A stretch of 64,000 bases of DNA, taken from Frankia sp. AiPa1 (GTDB lineage Bacteria; Actinomycetota; Actinomycetes; Frankiales; Frankiaceae). Every line of letters begins with the position of its first letter. The first letter of the stretch is position 1. The translations under genes and the position numbers were made by a program. The DNA lies in assembly GCF_023243075.1 (NCBI RefSeq), contig NZ_JALKFZ020000186.1, positions 17,612 through 81,611 on the forward strand. Direction: 5' to 3'. Shown here in pieces: positions 33,858 to 42,343 of the stretch. The notes under the pieces were generated by a model. The model was not told the origin of the DNA. It did no database searches and was given only the letters and a program-made list of their open reading frames with translations.

Positions 33858-34994
33858 TCAGCGCAGACCCGCACCGTCACGCAATGCCAGCCGGATCAGA
33901 CGATCGACCAGCGCCGAGAAATCGAGACCGCTGGCGGCCCACATGCGGGGGAACATCGATGTCGGGGTGAATCCGGGCATGGTGTTGACCTCGTTGACCA
34001 CCACCTGCTCGTCGGGGGTGAGGAACACGTCGACGCGGGCGAGCCCGGCGCAGTCGAGCGCGGTGAAGGCTCGGACCGCCACACTCCGGATCCGGTCGAG
34101 GGCCTGCGGCGAGAGCACGGCGGGAACGTCGAACCTCGTGCGGGTGGACACGTACTTCGCGTCGAAGTCGTAGAAACCCGCCGCGGAGTCCACGGTGATC
34201 TCGGCGGGCAGGCTCGCCTGTGCGCCAGGTCCGTCCAGGCGGCCGAGCACGCCGCACTCGATCTCCCGGCCGACGATGCCCGCCTCGACGAGCACCTTGG
34301 GATCATGGGTGCGGGCCGCCTTGACGGCGGTTTCAAGATCATTCCACGCGTCGACCCGGCTGATCCCGATGCTCGAGCCACCCCGGGCCGGCTTGACGAA
34401 CACAGGCAGTCCCAGGCGTCGCTGGTCAGCCTCGGACAGACTCTCGCCGGTGCGCAGCACCGCGTACGGCCCGATCGGCAGGCCAGCGGCGGCAAGCTGC
34501 GCCTTCATGTGCTCTTTGTCCATCGCCGCGGCGCTGGCGAACACCCCCGAGCCGACATAGGGAACGCCGGCCATCTCGAACAGGCCCTGGACGGTCCCGT
34601 CTTCCCCGAACGGGCCATGCAGGATGGGGAAGACCACATCGATGTCGGCCGGCGGGGCAGCGGCCGGCGGGGCATCGGCGGGTGAACCCGGCGGGAGGTC
34701 CGCGGAGTCGCGCAGGATGAGCCGGCGAGCGGTTGGGTCCGCGGCGAAGACGATCTGCCGGCCGGCGGCCGCACGGACGGTGGGCAGTTGGTCGCTGCTG
34801 GCACGGAGGACCTCGGCGTCGGCCGGAAGCAGGATCCAACGGCCGTCCGGGTCGATGCCGATCGGCACCACGTCGTAGACGGCATGGTCGAGCGCGCGCA
34901 GCACCCCGCCGGCCGACACACACGAGATCGCGTGCTCGGTACTGCGACCGCCGAACAGAAGGGCGAGGCGGATCCGGCCCGGGGTTCCTGGCAT
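33858..34994 (-). CDS. ddl: D-alanine-D-alanine ligase
   Basis: A 378-residue ATP-grasp ligase making the D-Ala-D-Ala end of peptidoglycan precursors. Motifs: LLFGGRSTEHAISCVSAGGVLRAL, FPILHGPFGEDGTVQGLFEMAGVPYVGSGV, MDKEHMKAQL, VFVKPARGGSSIGISRV, EAGIVGREIECGVLG, YDFDAKYVS and VNEVNTMPGFTPTSMFPRMWAASG. The Y-region (LFEMAGVPYVGSG) fits a D-Ala rather than D-lactate ligase, but this needs testing. ATG 34994 lies six bases after TAGGGT on its strand, with no Shine-Dalgarno. Confidence 0.95.
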   Translation of the reverse strand: MPGTPGRIRLALLFGGRSTEHAISCVSAGGVLRALDHAVYDVVPIGIDPDGRWILLPADAEVLRASSDQLPTVRAAAGRQIVFAADPTARRLILRDSADLPPGSPADAPPAAAPPADIDVVFPILHGPFGEDGTVQGLFEMAGVPYVGSGVFASAAAMDKEHMKAQLAAAGLPIGPYAVLRTGESLSEADQRRLGLPVFVKPARGGSSIGISRVDAWNDLETAVKAARTHDPKVLVEAGIVGREIECGVLGRLDGPGAQASLPAEITVDSAAGFYDFDAKYVSTRTRFDVPAVLSPQALDRIRSVAVRAFTALDCAGLARVDVFLTPDEQVVVNEVNTMPGFTPTSMFPRMWAASGLDFSALVDRLIRLALRDGAGLR

Positions 34995-35000
34995 GCCGGG

Positions 35001-35006
35001 ACCCTA
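35001..35006 (-). promoter_or_regulatory. ddl -10 element (leaderless)
   Basis: Minus-strand TAGGGT ends exactly six bases before the ddl ATG. Confidence 0.5.
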
Positions 35007-35160
35007 ACGGATCCATGCCGCTGCCTGGGCAGTGCCCGCGAAACGGCCGGCGCTCGCTGCGGCGTTCCGACCGGAGGGCAGCGCCCGGCGACCCCGGCGC
35101 GGCGAAGGAACGGCGGCGGCGTGGGTCACCCGGCTGCGTTGGCTTTCGGGCTGCGGCGGC

Positions 35161-35349
35161 TCAGCCGCGGGTGACCTTGCCCGCCTTGATGCAGGAGGTG
35201 CAGACGTTCATGCGCCGACGGGTGCCGCCGACGATGCCCCGGACGGTCTGGATGTTCGGGTTCCAGCGCCGACGAGTGCGTCGATGGGAATGGGAGACCG
35301 ACATGCCGAAGCCCGGTCCCTTGCCGCAGACGTCGCACACCGAAGACAC
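35161..35349 (-). CDS. rpmB: 50S ribosomal protein L28
   Basis: A 62-residue L28 of the zinc-binding (C+) type, with CDVCGKGPGFGMSVSHSHRRTRRRW and a second pair MNVCTSCIKAGKV. In actinobacteria C+ and C- L28 paralogues can be exchanged under zinc limitation by Zur; only this copy is seen here. GTG 35349 follows GGAG. A 15-bp repeat lies just upstream. Confidence 0.95.
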   Translation of the reverse strand: MSSVCDVCGKGPGFGMSVSHSHRRTRRRWNPNIQTVRGIVGGTRRRMNVCTSCIKAGKVTRG

Positions 35350-35364
35350 GAGAAACACTCCGTT

Positions 35365-35409
35365 GAAATAGTCGCAGTCGAAACAGTCGCAGTCGAAACA
35401 GTCGAAGCC
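35365..35409. repeat. 15-bp tandem repeat upstream of rpmB
   Basis: Three copies of GAAACAGTCGCAGTC (first and last with changes) begin 16 bases from the rpmB start, inside its 5' leader or promoter. Confidence 0.75.
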
Positions 35410-35616
35410 CCGGTGCGATCCCCGGGACATCAGGCGGTCGGAACCGCGATCGTACCCATCCCGCGGGCCTTACGGCATGATCGGGAGAACGCGCACAGCG
35501 GAAACCGCCTTGAGCCTACCCCAGCCGATGTGCTCCCGGGCGCGCGGCCGGGAGCGTGCACGCGCCGAGCTGTCGGTCTCGCGAGACTGTCGGTCCCGCA
35601 GTGCAGTATTGATGTC

Positions 35617-37869
35617 GTGGTCGACCTTGACACGCCTCTGCGGACACTGCTGGGCGCCCGTGCCGCCACCCTGCTCGCGGACGGCCTGGAGCTGCGGTCG
35701 GTGGGCGGCCTGCTGGACCATCTCCCGCGCCGCTACCACGAGCGCGGTGAGCTCACCGACCTGGCCGACCTGGTCGTGGGCGAGACGGCCACGGTCCAGG
35801 CGCGGGTGGAGAAGGTCGAGCGCAGGCCGATGCGGTCCGGGCGCCGTTCGATGCTGCGGGTCACCGTGACCGATGGGCGAGCGCTGCTCGCGCTGACGTT
35901 CTTCAACCAGACCTGGCGCGAGCGTGATCTCCGTCCCGGCGTGACGGCGCTGTTCGCGGGCAAGGTCGAGGAGTTCCGCGGCCGGATCCAGCTGACCAAT
36001 CCCGAGGTGCATCTGCTCGAGGCCGAAGGCGGCGAGGGCGAGGCGGATGGCGAGTCCGGCAACGGGGGCGCCGACGGCGGCAGTGCCAGCGACGGCTTCG
36101 CGAGTGCGCTGGTTCCGATCTACCCGGCCGCCGCGAAGGTGCCGAGCTGGACGGTGGCCAGATGTGTCCGCCTCGCGCTGGACTCGCTCGAGCCTGTCGC
36201 CGACCCGCTGCCAGATGATCTTCGGCGACGCCGCCGGCTTCCCTCGCTGGCCGACGCCTACCGGCTCGTGCACCAGCCGGCGAGCCGCGCGGACGTCACG
36301 GCTGGTCGTACGCGTCTGAGCTGGGACGAGGCGTTGGTCCTGCAGGTCGCACTCGCCCGGCGCCGACGGGAGGTCGAGGCGCTGGCGACGGTCGCCCGGA
36401 CCGGCTGCCCGGACGGCCTGCTGGCGGCCTTCGACGCCGGCCTGCCCTTCGCCCTGACCGCCGGGCAGAGCGAGGTCGGCGCGGCCATCGCCGCGGACCT
36501 GGCCCGCCCGGTGCCCATGCACCGCCTCCTGCAAGGGGAGGTCGGCTCGGGCAAGACGGTCGTCGCGCTGCGGGCGATGCTGGCGGTCGTCGACTCGGGC
36601 GGTCAGGCGGTGCTGCTGGCACCGACCGAGACGCTGGCCGCCCAGCACGAGCGCAGCCTGCGCGAGATGCTCGGCGATCTGGCCCGCGGCGGCGAGCTCG
36701 GCGGTCCCGAGCGGGCCACCCGGGTGATTCTGGTCACCGGCTCACTGGGAGCGCGCGCGCGCCGGGAGGCTCTCGGCGCGATCGCCGACGGGTCGGCCGG
36801 CCTGGTCGTCGGCACCCACGCCCTGCTGCAGGAGGACGTGCGGTTCGCCGATCTCGGTCTCGTCATCGTGGACGAGCAGCATCGCTTCGGTGTCGAACAG
36901 CGCGATGCCCTGCGGGCGCGTGGCCGGCGGCCGCCCCATCTGCTTGTCATGACCGCGACTCCGATCCCGCGGACGGTCGCGATGACGGTCTTCGGTGATC
37001 TCGAGGTCTCCGAGCTCACCGAGCTGCCCCGCGGCCGGTCGCCGGTGGCGACCTTCGTGGTGCCGGCCGCGGTGCGTTCCTGGGCCGACCGGATGTGGGG
37101 CCGGATCCGGGACGAGGTGGCCGCGGGACGCCAGGCCTACGTGGTGTGTGCCCGCATCGGCGGCGCCGGGCCCGATGACGGTGCGGGCTCCGAGGACGCT
37201 GCCGCCGCGGGCACGGACGTCGGCGCGGCCGACGAGCCCGAGAACCCGGCGATGCGGCCGACTGCGACGGTGACCGAGGTGCTCCCGCGGCTCGTCGAGG
37301 GTGAGCTCGCCGGCCTGCGGGTGGAATGCCTGCACGGCCGCCTGGCGTCCGCCGAGCGGGAGTCGGTGATGAACCGATTCGCCGCGGGTGAGGTGGACGT
37401 CCTGGTGGCGACCACGGTCATCGAGGTGGGGGTGAACGTCCCGAACGCGACCGTGATGGTGGTGCTCGACGCCGACCGGTTCGGCGTCTCCCAGCTGCAC
37501 CAGCTGCGCGGGCGCGTCGGCCGGGGCACCGCCACCGGCTGGTGCCTGCTGTACACGGCGGCCGAGCAGGACACCCCGGCCTGGCAGCGGTTGAGCGCGG
37601 TCGCCGCGACCACGGACGGGGCAGAGCTGGCCCGCCTCGACCTCGCGCAACGCCGGGAGGGGGACGTGCTGGGCGCCGCGCAGTCCGGTGGCCGCCGCTC
37701 CCTGCGGCTGCTCGCCCTGCTCCGGGACGAGAAACTGATCCGGGAAGCCCGGGCCGAGGCATTCAGTCTGGTCGACGAGGATCCCGCCCTGGAGCGCCAC
37801 CCGGCACTGCGGCGGCTGCTCGAGGCCGTGCTCGACGAGGAGAGCGCGGCATTCCTGGAGAAAGGATGA
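35617..37869 (+). CDS. recG: ATP-dependent DNA helicase RecG
   Basis: A 750-residue branch-migration helicase. The N-terminal wedge/OB domain (about 1-180) is interrupted by an acidic Gly-rich insertion (about 143-165). Helicase motifs: Walker A GEVGSGKTVVAL, LAPTETLAAQH, VGTHALLQ, the DEQH box VDEQHRFGVEQR, MTATPIPRT, and the C-terminal lobe with VDVLVATTVIEVGVNVPNA and QLHQLRGRVGRG. A second low-complexity insertion lies after QAYVVCARI. GTG 35617 is chosen by homology to the usual N-terminus (DTPLRTLLG). It is followed 10 bases later by rsmD. Confidence 0.95.
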   Translation: MVDLDTPLRTLLGARAATLLADGLELRSVGGLLDHLPRRYHERGELTDLADLVVGETATVQARVEKVERRPMRSGRRSMLRVTVTDGRALLALTFFNQTWRERDLRPGVTALFAGKVEEFRGRIQLTNPEVHLLEAEGGEGEADGESGNGGADGGSASDGFASALVPIYPAAAKVPSWTVARCVRLALDSLEPVADPLPDDLRRRRRLPSLADAYRLVHQPASRADVTAGRTRLSWDEALVLQVALARRRREVEALATVARTGCPDGLLAAFDAGLPFALTAGQSEVGAAIAADLARPVPMHRLLQGEVGSGKTVVALRAMLAVVDSGGQAVLLAPTETLAAQHERSLREMLGDLARGGELGGPERATRVILVTGSLGARARREALGAIADGSAGLVVGTHALLQEDVRFADLGLVIVDEQHRFGVEQRDALRARGRRPPHLLVMTATPIPRTVAMTVFGDLEVSELTELPRGRSPVATFVVPAAVRSWADRMWGRIRDEVAAGRQAYVVCARIGGAGPDDGAGSEDAAAAGTDVGAADEPENPAMRPTATVTEVLPRLVEGELAGLRVECLHGRLASAERESVMNRFAAGEVDVLVATTVIEVGVNVPNATVMVVLDADRFGVSQLHQLRGRVGRGTATGWCLLYTAAEQDTPAWQRLSAVAATTDGAELARLDLAQRREGDVLGAAQSGGRRSLRLLALLRDEKLIREARAEAFSLVDEDPALERHPALRRLLEAVLDEESAAFLEKG

Positions 37870-37879
37870 TGGCGGCCCG

Positions 37880-38437
37880 ATGACCCGCATCATCGGCGGC
37901 ATCGCCCGCGGCAGGCCACTCCTCGTGCCCCCGGGCGCATCAACCCGCCCGACGTCGGATCGTGCCCGTGAGGGGCTGTTCAACACGCTCGCCACGTTTA
38001 TCGATCTGGCTGGTGCGCGCGTTGCCGACCTTTATGCGGGTTCGGGCGCGGTCGGTCTCGAGGGACTGTCCCGGGGCGCGTCCCATGCGTTGCTCGTCGA
38101 TCGGGATGCCGGGGCGGTCCGCACCCTGCGCCGGAACGTCGAGACTTTGGGACTGCTCGGTGCGCAGATCTGTCAAGCCCCGGTGTCACGTGTGGTGCAG
38201 AACACTCCTGGGAAGCCTTACGAGGTGATATTTCTCGACCCGCCTTATGCGATGGGCGATCCTGAGCTTGAGCAGGTGCTGCTCCGGCTACGGGACGATG
38301 CCTGGCTGGCAGCGGACGGTGTCTGCGTCGTCGAACGATCGCACCGCTCGCCTCCGGTTGCCTGGCCGGAGGGGCTGAACGCGTTGCGCGACCGGAGGTA
38401 CGGAGAGGGTGTTCTCTGGTACGGTAGCCGATCATGA
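37880..38437 (+). CDS. rsmD: 16S rRNA (guanine(966)-N2)-methyltransferase
   Basis: A 185-residue SAM-dependent methyltransferase. It begins MTRIIGGIARGRPLLVPPG and has TSDRAREGLFNTLA, the SAM-binding DLYAGSGAVGLEGLSRGA and the catalytic motif FLDPPYAMGD. It overlaps coaD by four bases (ATGA), the common rsmD-coaD pair. Confidence 0.95.
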   Translation: MTRIIGGIARGRPLLVPPGASTRPTSDRAREGLFNTLATFIDLAGARVADLYAGSGAVGLEGLSRGASHALLVDRDAGAVRTLRRNVETLGLLGAQICQAPVSRVVQNTPGKPYEVIFLDPPYAMGDPELEQVLLRLRDDAWLAADGVCVVERSHRSPPVAWPEGLNALRDRRYGEGVLWYGSRS

Positions 38438-38916
38438 GAAGGGCAGTCTGTCCCGGTTCATTTGATCCGATCACCAACGGCCATCTTGACATCGTCCTGC
38501 GGGCGAGCCGGCTCTTCGACGAGGTGGTCGTCGCCGTACACATCAACAAGAACAAGGCTGCATTGTTCACGGTGGATGAACGGATCGAGCTCATTCGTGC
38601 GGCCCTGCGCGACCATCCGTCGCCGCCGGACAATGTGATCGTGGATTCATCGCAGGGACTTGTCGTCGACTTCTGCCGTTCCCGGGGCATTCAGTCGATT
38701 GTGAAGGGCCTCCGTGCCGTCAGTGACTTCGACTACGAACTCCAGATGGCGCAGATGAACAACTCCCTTGCCGGGGTCGAGACACTCTTCATGAGCACGA
38801 ATCCGCAATATGCATTTCTGTCGTCGAGCCTGGTGAAGGAGGTCGCTCGCTACGGCGGTGACGTCTCGGGTCTGGTGCCGAACGTCGTGCTCAAACAGCT
38901 GCGGGACCGGGCATAG
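38434..38916 (+). CDS. coaD: Phosphopantetheine adenylyltransferase
   Basis: A 160-residue PPAT, the penultimate step of coenzyme A synthesis. Motifs: CPGSFDPITNGHLDIVLRA (T/HxGH type), VHINKNKAALFTVDERIELI, KGLRAVSDFDYELQMAQMN and YAFLSSSLVKEVARYGGDVSGLVP. ATG 38434 overlaps the rsmD stop, so the genes are translationally coupled. Confidence 0.97.
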   Translation: MRRAVCPGSFDPITNGHLDIVLRASRLFDEVVVAVHINKNKAALFTVDERIELIRAALRDHPSPPDNVIVDSSQGLVVDFCRSRGIQSIVKGLRAVSDFDYELQMAQMNNSLAGVETLFMSTNPQYAFLSSSLVKEVARYGGDVSGLVPNVVLKQLRDRA

Positions 38917-39068
38917 AAGATCGCCCCGCCGAACGCGGCGGGAGCTGGGAATGCGGTTGGCGCGGGCGGGCAGGTGAGCGCCCGCCCGGGCCTGCCCGTG
39001 CCACCCCGGTTGCCGGCCGGCGCGATCGGATAGGCTAGGACGGTCGTCGTCGGGCTGCGCGCTGCGAC

Positions 39069-39116
39069 CCAGCGACCTCACAAGCCAGCGACCTCACAAC
39101 CCAGCAACCCCTGCTA
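39069..39116. repeat. 16-bp tandem repeat upstream of the YceD-like gene
   Basis: Two exact copies of CCAGCGACCTCACAAG/C and a third degenerate one occupy the promoter side of the 39163 gene. The remaining 38917-39162 spacer shows no gene. Confidence 0.75.
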
Positions 39117-39162
39117 ACCACGCCGAACCCACTTTGGTGGGCCTCCCGAGCCGGACCTAGAC

Positions 39163-39792
39163 GTGAACGCGACTGCCGCCATGAGTGGATCCCATCCTCG
39201 CCGCCGGACTCCTCGGGGTCCGCTCGTTCTCGATACCCGGGATCTGGGCAGGCGGCCAGGCGTCATGCGGCGATTGCGGGCGCGAGTGGATCTTCCGGCG
39301 GGCCTGGGAACCGAGATGGTGTGGATCCCCGCCGGGGCGCCTGCCGAGCTGGACCTGCGGCTCGAGTCGGTGATCGAGGGAGTGCTGGTCAGCGGGACGG
39401 TGAACGCGCCACTGCAGGGAGAATGCGCGCGTTGCCTCGAGCCGCTGTCCGACACCGCGGCGGTCGAGCTCCGCGAGTTGTTCTACTACGCTGATCGAGC
39501 TACCGACGTGGGCGACGACGAGGACGCACGGGTCCTCGTCGATGATCATGCGGACATCGAGCCCGTCGTGCGCGACGCACTCGTGCTCACCCTGCCGCTG
39601 TCCCCGCTCTGCCGGCCGGACTGCGCGGGCCTGTGTGTCGACTGCGGCGCCCGCCTCGACGAGGTGGGGGACCACACGCACGAGCGTGCGGACCCGCGGT
39701 GGGCCGCGCTGTCCACGCTGGTCGACGAGGAACCGTCTGGTCGTGACCCTGCGGGGCGCGGCCGTGGACAGTTCCCCGGCAGCGACGTTTGA
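39163..39792 (+). CDS. YceD/DUF177 family protein
   Basis: A 209-residue protein related to YceD, a family linked to 23S rRNA or ribosome biogenesis, almost always upstream of rpmF as here. Features: RPLVL-type N-terminus, GTVNAPLQGECARCLEPLSDTAAV and a zinc-knuckle-like CRPDCAGLCVDCGARLDEVG. GTG 39163 is the furthest plausible start; ATG 39181 is an alternative. The C-terminal tail is Gly/Arg-rich. Confidence 0.85.
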   Translation: MNATAAMSGSHPRRRTPRGPLVLDTRDLGRRPGVMRRLRARVDLPAGLGTEMVWIPAGAPAELDLRLESVIEGVLVSGTVNAPLQGECARCLEPLSDTAAVELRELFYYADRATDVGDDEDARVLVDDHADIEPVVRDALVLTLPLSPLCRPDCAGLCVDCGARLDEVGDHTHERADPRWAALSTLVDEEPSGRDPAGRGRGQFPGSDV

Positions 39793-39856
39793 CCCTGACG
39801 GGCTCGCCATCCCGGCGAGATCGTCATATCTGGTGAAGTACGAAGGAGAGGGCACA

Positions 39857-40027
39857 GTGGCCGTCCCGAAGCGGCGCACGTCGCGCAGCAACACCCGTTC
39901 CCGTCGTTCGCAGTGGAAGGCCAAGGTGCCGACGCTGGCGAAGTGCTCCCGCGGGCACGTCATCCGTCCGCACACGGTCTGCACCACCTGCGGTCGGTAC
40001 AACGATCGTCAGGTGTTGGACGTCTGA
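39857..40027 (+). CDS. rpmF: 50S ribosomal protein L32
   Basis: A 56-residue L32: MAVPKRRTSRSNTRSRRSQWK, then LAKCSRGHVIRPHTVCTTCGRYNDRQV with three Cys and His residues suited to zinc binding. GTG 39857 follows AAGGAG. It precedes the plsX-like gene by five bases. Confidence 0.96.
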   Translation: MAVPKRRTSRSNTRSRRSQWKAKVPTLAKCSRGHVIRPHTVCTTCGRYNDRQVLDV

Positions 40028-40032
40028 CCGAT

Positions 40033-41253
40033 GTGACCCGCATCGCCCTTGATCTGGCGGGCGAGGGGTGGTCGGTCGCCGACCTCCTCGAGGCCCTGCC
40101 GATCGTCCTGGATTCCGATCCCCGCCTGGTGCTGATCCTGGTCACCGGCATGGCCGGAGTGCGGGACGAGCTGACCCGGTCTGGGATCGCCCTCGGCGCC
40201 CGGGTCCAGGTGCGCGCCGCTGCCCAGATCGTGCCGTCAGGACTCGAGGCCGTGCGCGTCGTGCGCGGGCGGCGGGACTGTGGCGTCCGGGTCGCGACCC
40301 GGTTGGTGCGCGATGGCGCTGCCGACGCCATGGTCTCGATCGCCCCGGTCGAGGCGGTCGTGGCCGCGGCCCAGTTCACGTACGGGACCCTTCCCGGGGC
40401 GACGAGGGCGGTACTGGCGGCGCATCTCGGTGGGCTCGGCGTCGGGGGGTTTCCCCGGTACGCCGTGTCCGCGCGGAACAATGTGTCCGCGCGGAACGAT
40501 GTGCCAGCGCGGAACGACGTGCCAGCGCCGAACAACGGTGTCGTTCTCTGCGACGCGGGGGCGGCAGTCATGGCGACACCTGACGAGCTGGTGCAGGCCG
40601 CGCTGCTCGCCGCTGCCTACGCCGAGCTGCGGGGGGTCACCGGGCGACCGCGGGTGGCGCTGCTGTCCGCCGGGCCGGCGCTGGTGGAGGCGTCCCGTGC
40701 GGGCGTGGGCGAGATCCTGCGTGCGATCGGGATGGACGACGTCGGATCGTGGACGGCGGACCGAGTGCTGGCCGCGGCCGGCCTGACCGGTCGAGCGCCG
40801 GCGGATCCGGCCGGACAGGGCCTGGCGCGGGGCACACCGATCGGTGGGCAGAGCCACCAAGGCGTGGATGTCGTCCTCACCGAGGGCCGCACCGGTGCTG
40901 TACTGCTGGCGGCCGTCCAGGCAATGGCGTCCGAGGGTTCCTGGGCCGCCCCGAAGGCCGCTGGTGGCGGTGGCGGGCCGGTGGCCGCCGAGTCGGAGGG
41001 CGGCCTGGATCCGGAGTGGGGATCGTTGGTGGATCGAGACGTGTTGGGAGGGACGATCGTGCTGGGGGTCGACGGGGTTGCGGCCCACGCAGGTCGCCCT
41101 GGAGGAGGATCCGTGGACGCGGCTGGCAGCGCACTGACGACGGCGGTGAGCACCGCCACTCTCGCGGTGCGCGGTGACCTGGTCGACCGGAGCCGGGCCG
41201 CGATGGCAGCACTGGTCTCGCGGCGTCGCACGCTTGCCGGGATGCCCGGATGA
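40033..41253 (+). CDS. Divergent PlsX-type phosphate acyltransferase homologue
   Basis: A 406-residue protein in the plsX position between rpmF and rnc. It begins VTRIALDLAGEGWSVADLLEAL, where PlsX has a DAMGGDxAP motif, and shows AADAMVSIAP (like the SAGNTGA-type loop), LCDAGAAV, and VLGVDGVAAHAGR. Several key PlsX motifs are altered, so acyl-ACP:phosphate acyltransferase activity is uncertain. It carries an 18-bp in-frame repeat and a Gly-rich insertion. It overlaps rnc by four bases. No acpP gene lies between it and rnc. Confidence 0.65.
   Translation: MTRIALDLAGEGWSVADLLEALPIVLDSDPRLVLILVTGMAGVRDELTRSGIALGARVQVRAAAQIVPSGLEAVRVVRGRRDCGVRVATRLVRDGAADAMVSIAPVEAVVAAAQFTYGTLPGATRAVLAAHLGGLGVGGFPRYAVSARNNVSARNDVPARNDVPAPNNGVVLCDAGAAVMATPDELVQAALLAAAYAELRGVTGRPRVALLSAGPALVEASRAGVGEILRAIGMDDVGSWTADRVLAAAGLTGRAPADPAGQGLARGTPIGGQSHQGVDVVLTEGRTGAVLLAAVQAMASEGSWAAPKAAGGGGGPVAAESEGGLDPEWGSLVDRDVLGGTIVLGVDGVAAHAGRPGGGSVDAAGSALTTAVSTATLAVRGDLVDRSRAAMAALVSRRRTLAGMPG
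40465..40536. repeat. 18-bp tandem repeat inside the plsX-like gene
   Basis: Four copies of an 18-bp unit (GTGTCCGCGCGGAACAAT and variants) encode VSARNN-VSARND-VPARND-VPAPNN. Confidence 0.85.
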
Positions 41254-42251
41254 CCCGCCATCTGCCGCCCACGCCGCCTCGCGAGGATCTGATCGAGGTG
41301 CTGGACGCGGCGATCGACCCCGAGCTGCTGGACCGGGCGCTCACGCATCGGTCCTATGCCTACGAAAAGGGTGGCCTGCCGACCAACGAGCGGCTGGAGT
41401 TCCTGGGCGACGCGGTGCTCGGCCTTGTCGTCACCGCCGCCCTGTTCATCCGGCATCCTGATCTGCCCGAGGGGCAGCTGGCCAAGCAGCGCGCCTCGGT
41501 GGTGAACATGCGGGCCCTCGCTGACGTCGCCCGCACACTCGGTCCTACCGGGCTCGGGCCCTATCTGCTGCTCGGCCGGGGCGAGGAAACCACAGGTGGT
41601 CGGGACAAGGCGAGCATCCTCGCGGACACCCTTGAGGCAATCATCGGGGCTGTCTATCTGTCCGGGGGGCTGGACGTCGCCTCCCGGTTCGTCCATCGGC
41701 TGTTCGATCCGCTGCTGGATGAGGCCGCGGGCAGGGGCGCCGGCCTTGACTGGAAGACCTCTCTGCAGGAACAGACCGCACTGCTGTCGCTCGGCCCGCC
41801 GGACTACGCGGTCGAGGAGGACGGTCCCGATCATGCGAAGCGGTTTACCGCGTATGCCAGGATCGCGGGGGAGTCGCTGGGCGTGGGCGAGGGCGGCAGC
41901 AAGAAGGAAGCGGAGCAACGGGCTGCGGCGGCTGCCTTTGCCGTCCTCGAAAGCAGGACCGCGCAGGCGTCCTCGGCCGGCGACGTTTCGACGCCGGACC
42001 AGGGCGCTGCGTCCGCCGACGGTGTCGTTCCGGACGGCGCGGCCGCTGTCGGGATCACCCAGCGCGGGGTCGATCGGCATCAGCTGGCACCGGGCGGTGC
42101 GGCTCAGGACGACCCCGGCCTCGCCCGGAACGGGGCGTTCGGCGCGCGGCCAGGTCCGGATAGGGCCGCGACCAACGGCGACGGATCCGCCAGCCATCAT
42201 GGTCCTGATTCCAGCCGTGCCTCCGGTGCCGGTGATCCGTCTCGCAGCTGA
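41250..42251 (+). CDS. rnc: Ribonuclease III
   Basis: A 333-residue dsRNA endonuclease. The RNase III domain has LTHRSYAYE, the signature NERLEFLGDAVLGLVV, and DTLEAIIGAVYL; the dsRBD follows (about 165-235; DWKTSLQEQTALLSLG, GGSKKEAEQRAAAAAF). The C-terminal 100 residues are a low-complexity tail absent from most homologues. ATG 41250 overlaps the upstream stop (ATGA). Confidence 0.95.
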   Translation: MTRHLPPTPPREDLIEVLDAAIDPELLDRALTHRSYAYEKGGLPTNERLEFLGDAVLGLVVTAALFIRHPDLPEGQLAKQRASVVNMRALADVARTLGPTGLGPYLLLGRGEETTGGRDKASILADTLEAIIGAVYLSGGLDVASRFVHRLFDPLLDEAAGRGAGLDWKTSLQEQTALLSLGPPDYAVEEDGPDHAKRFTAYARIAGESLGVGEGGSKKEAEQRAAAAAFAVLESRTAQASSAGDVSTPDQGAASADGVVPDGAAAVGITQRGVDRHQLAPGGAAQDDPGLARNGAFGARPGPDRAATNGDGSASHHGPDSSRASGAGDPSRS

Positions 42252-42343
42252 GCCGGCCCGGGGGCGCCGCGGTACCCGGTTCGGCGGGGTGCGTCCTGAT
42301 GGGGTGTGCGAGGGCGGCCCTCGCCTGGCCACGCGGGGTGGAC

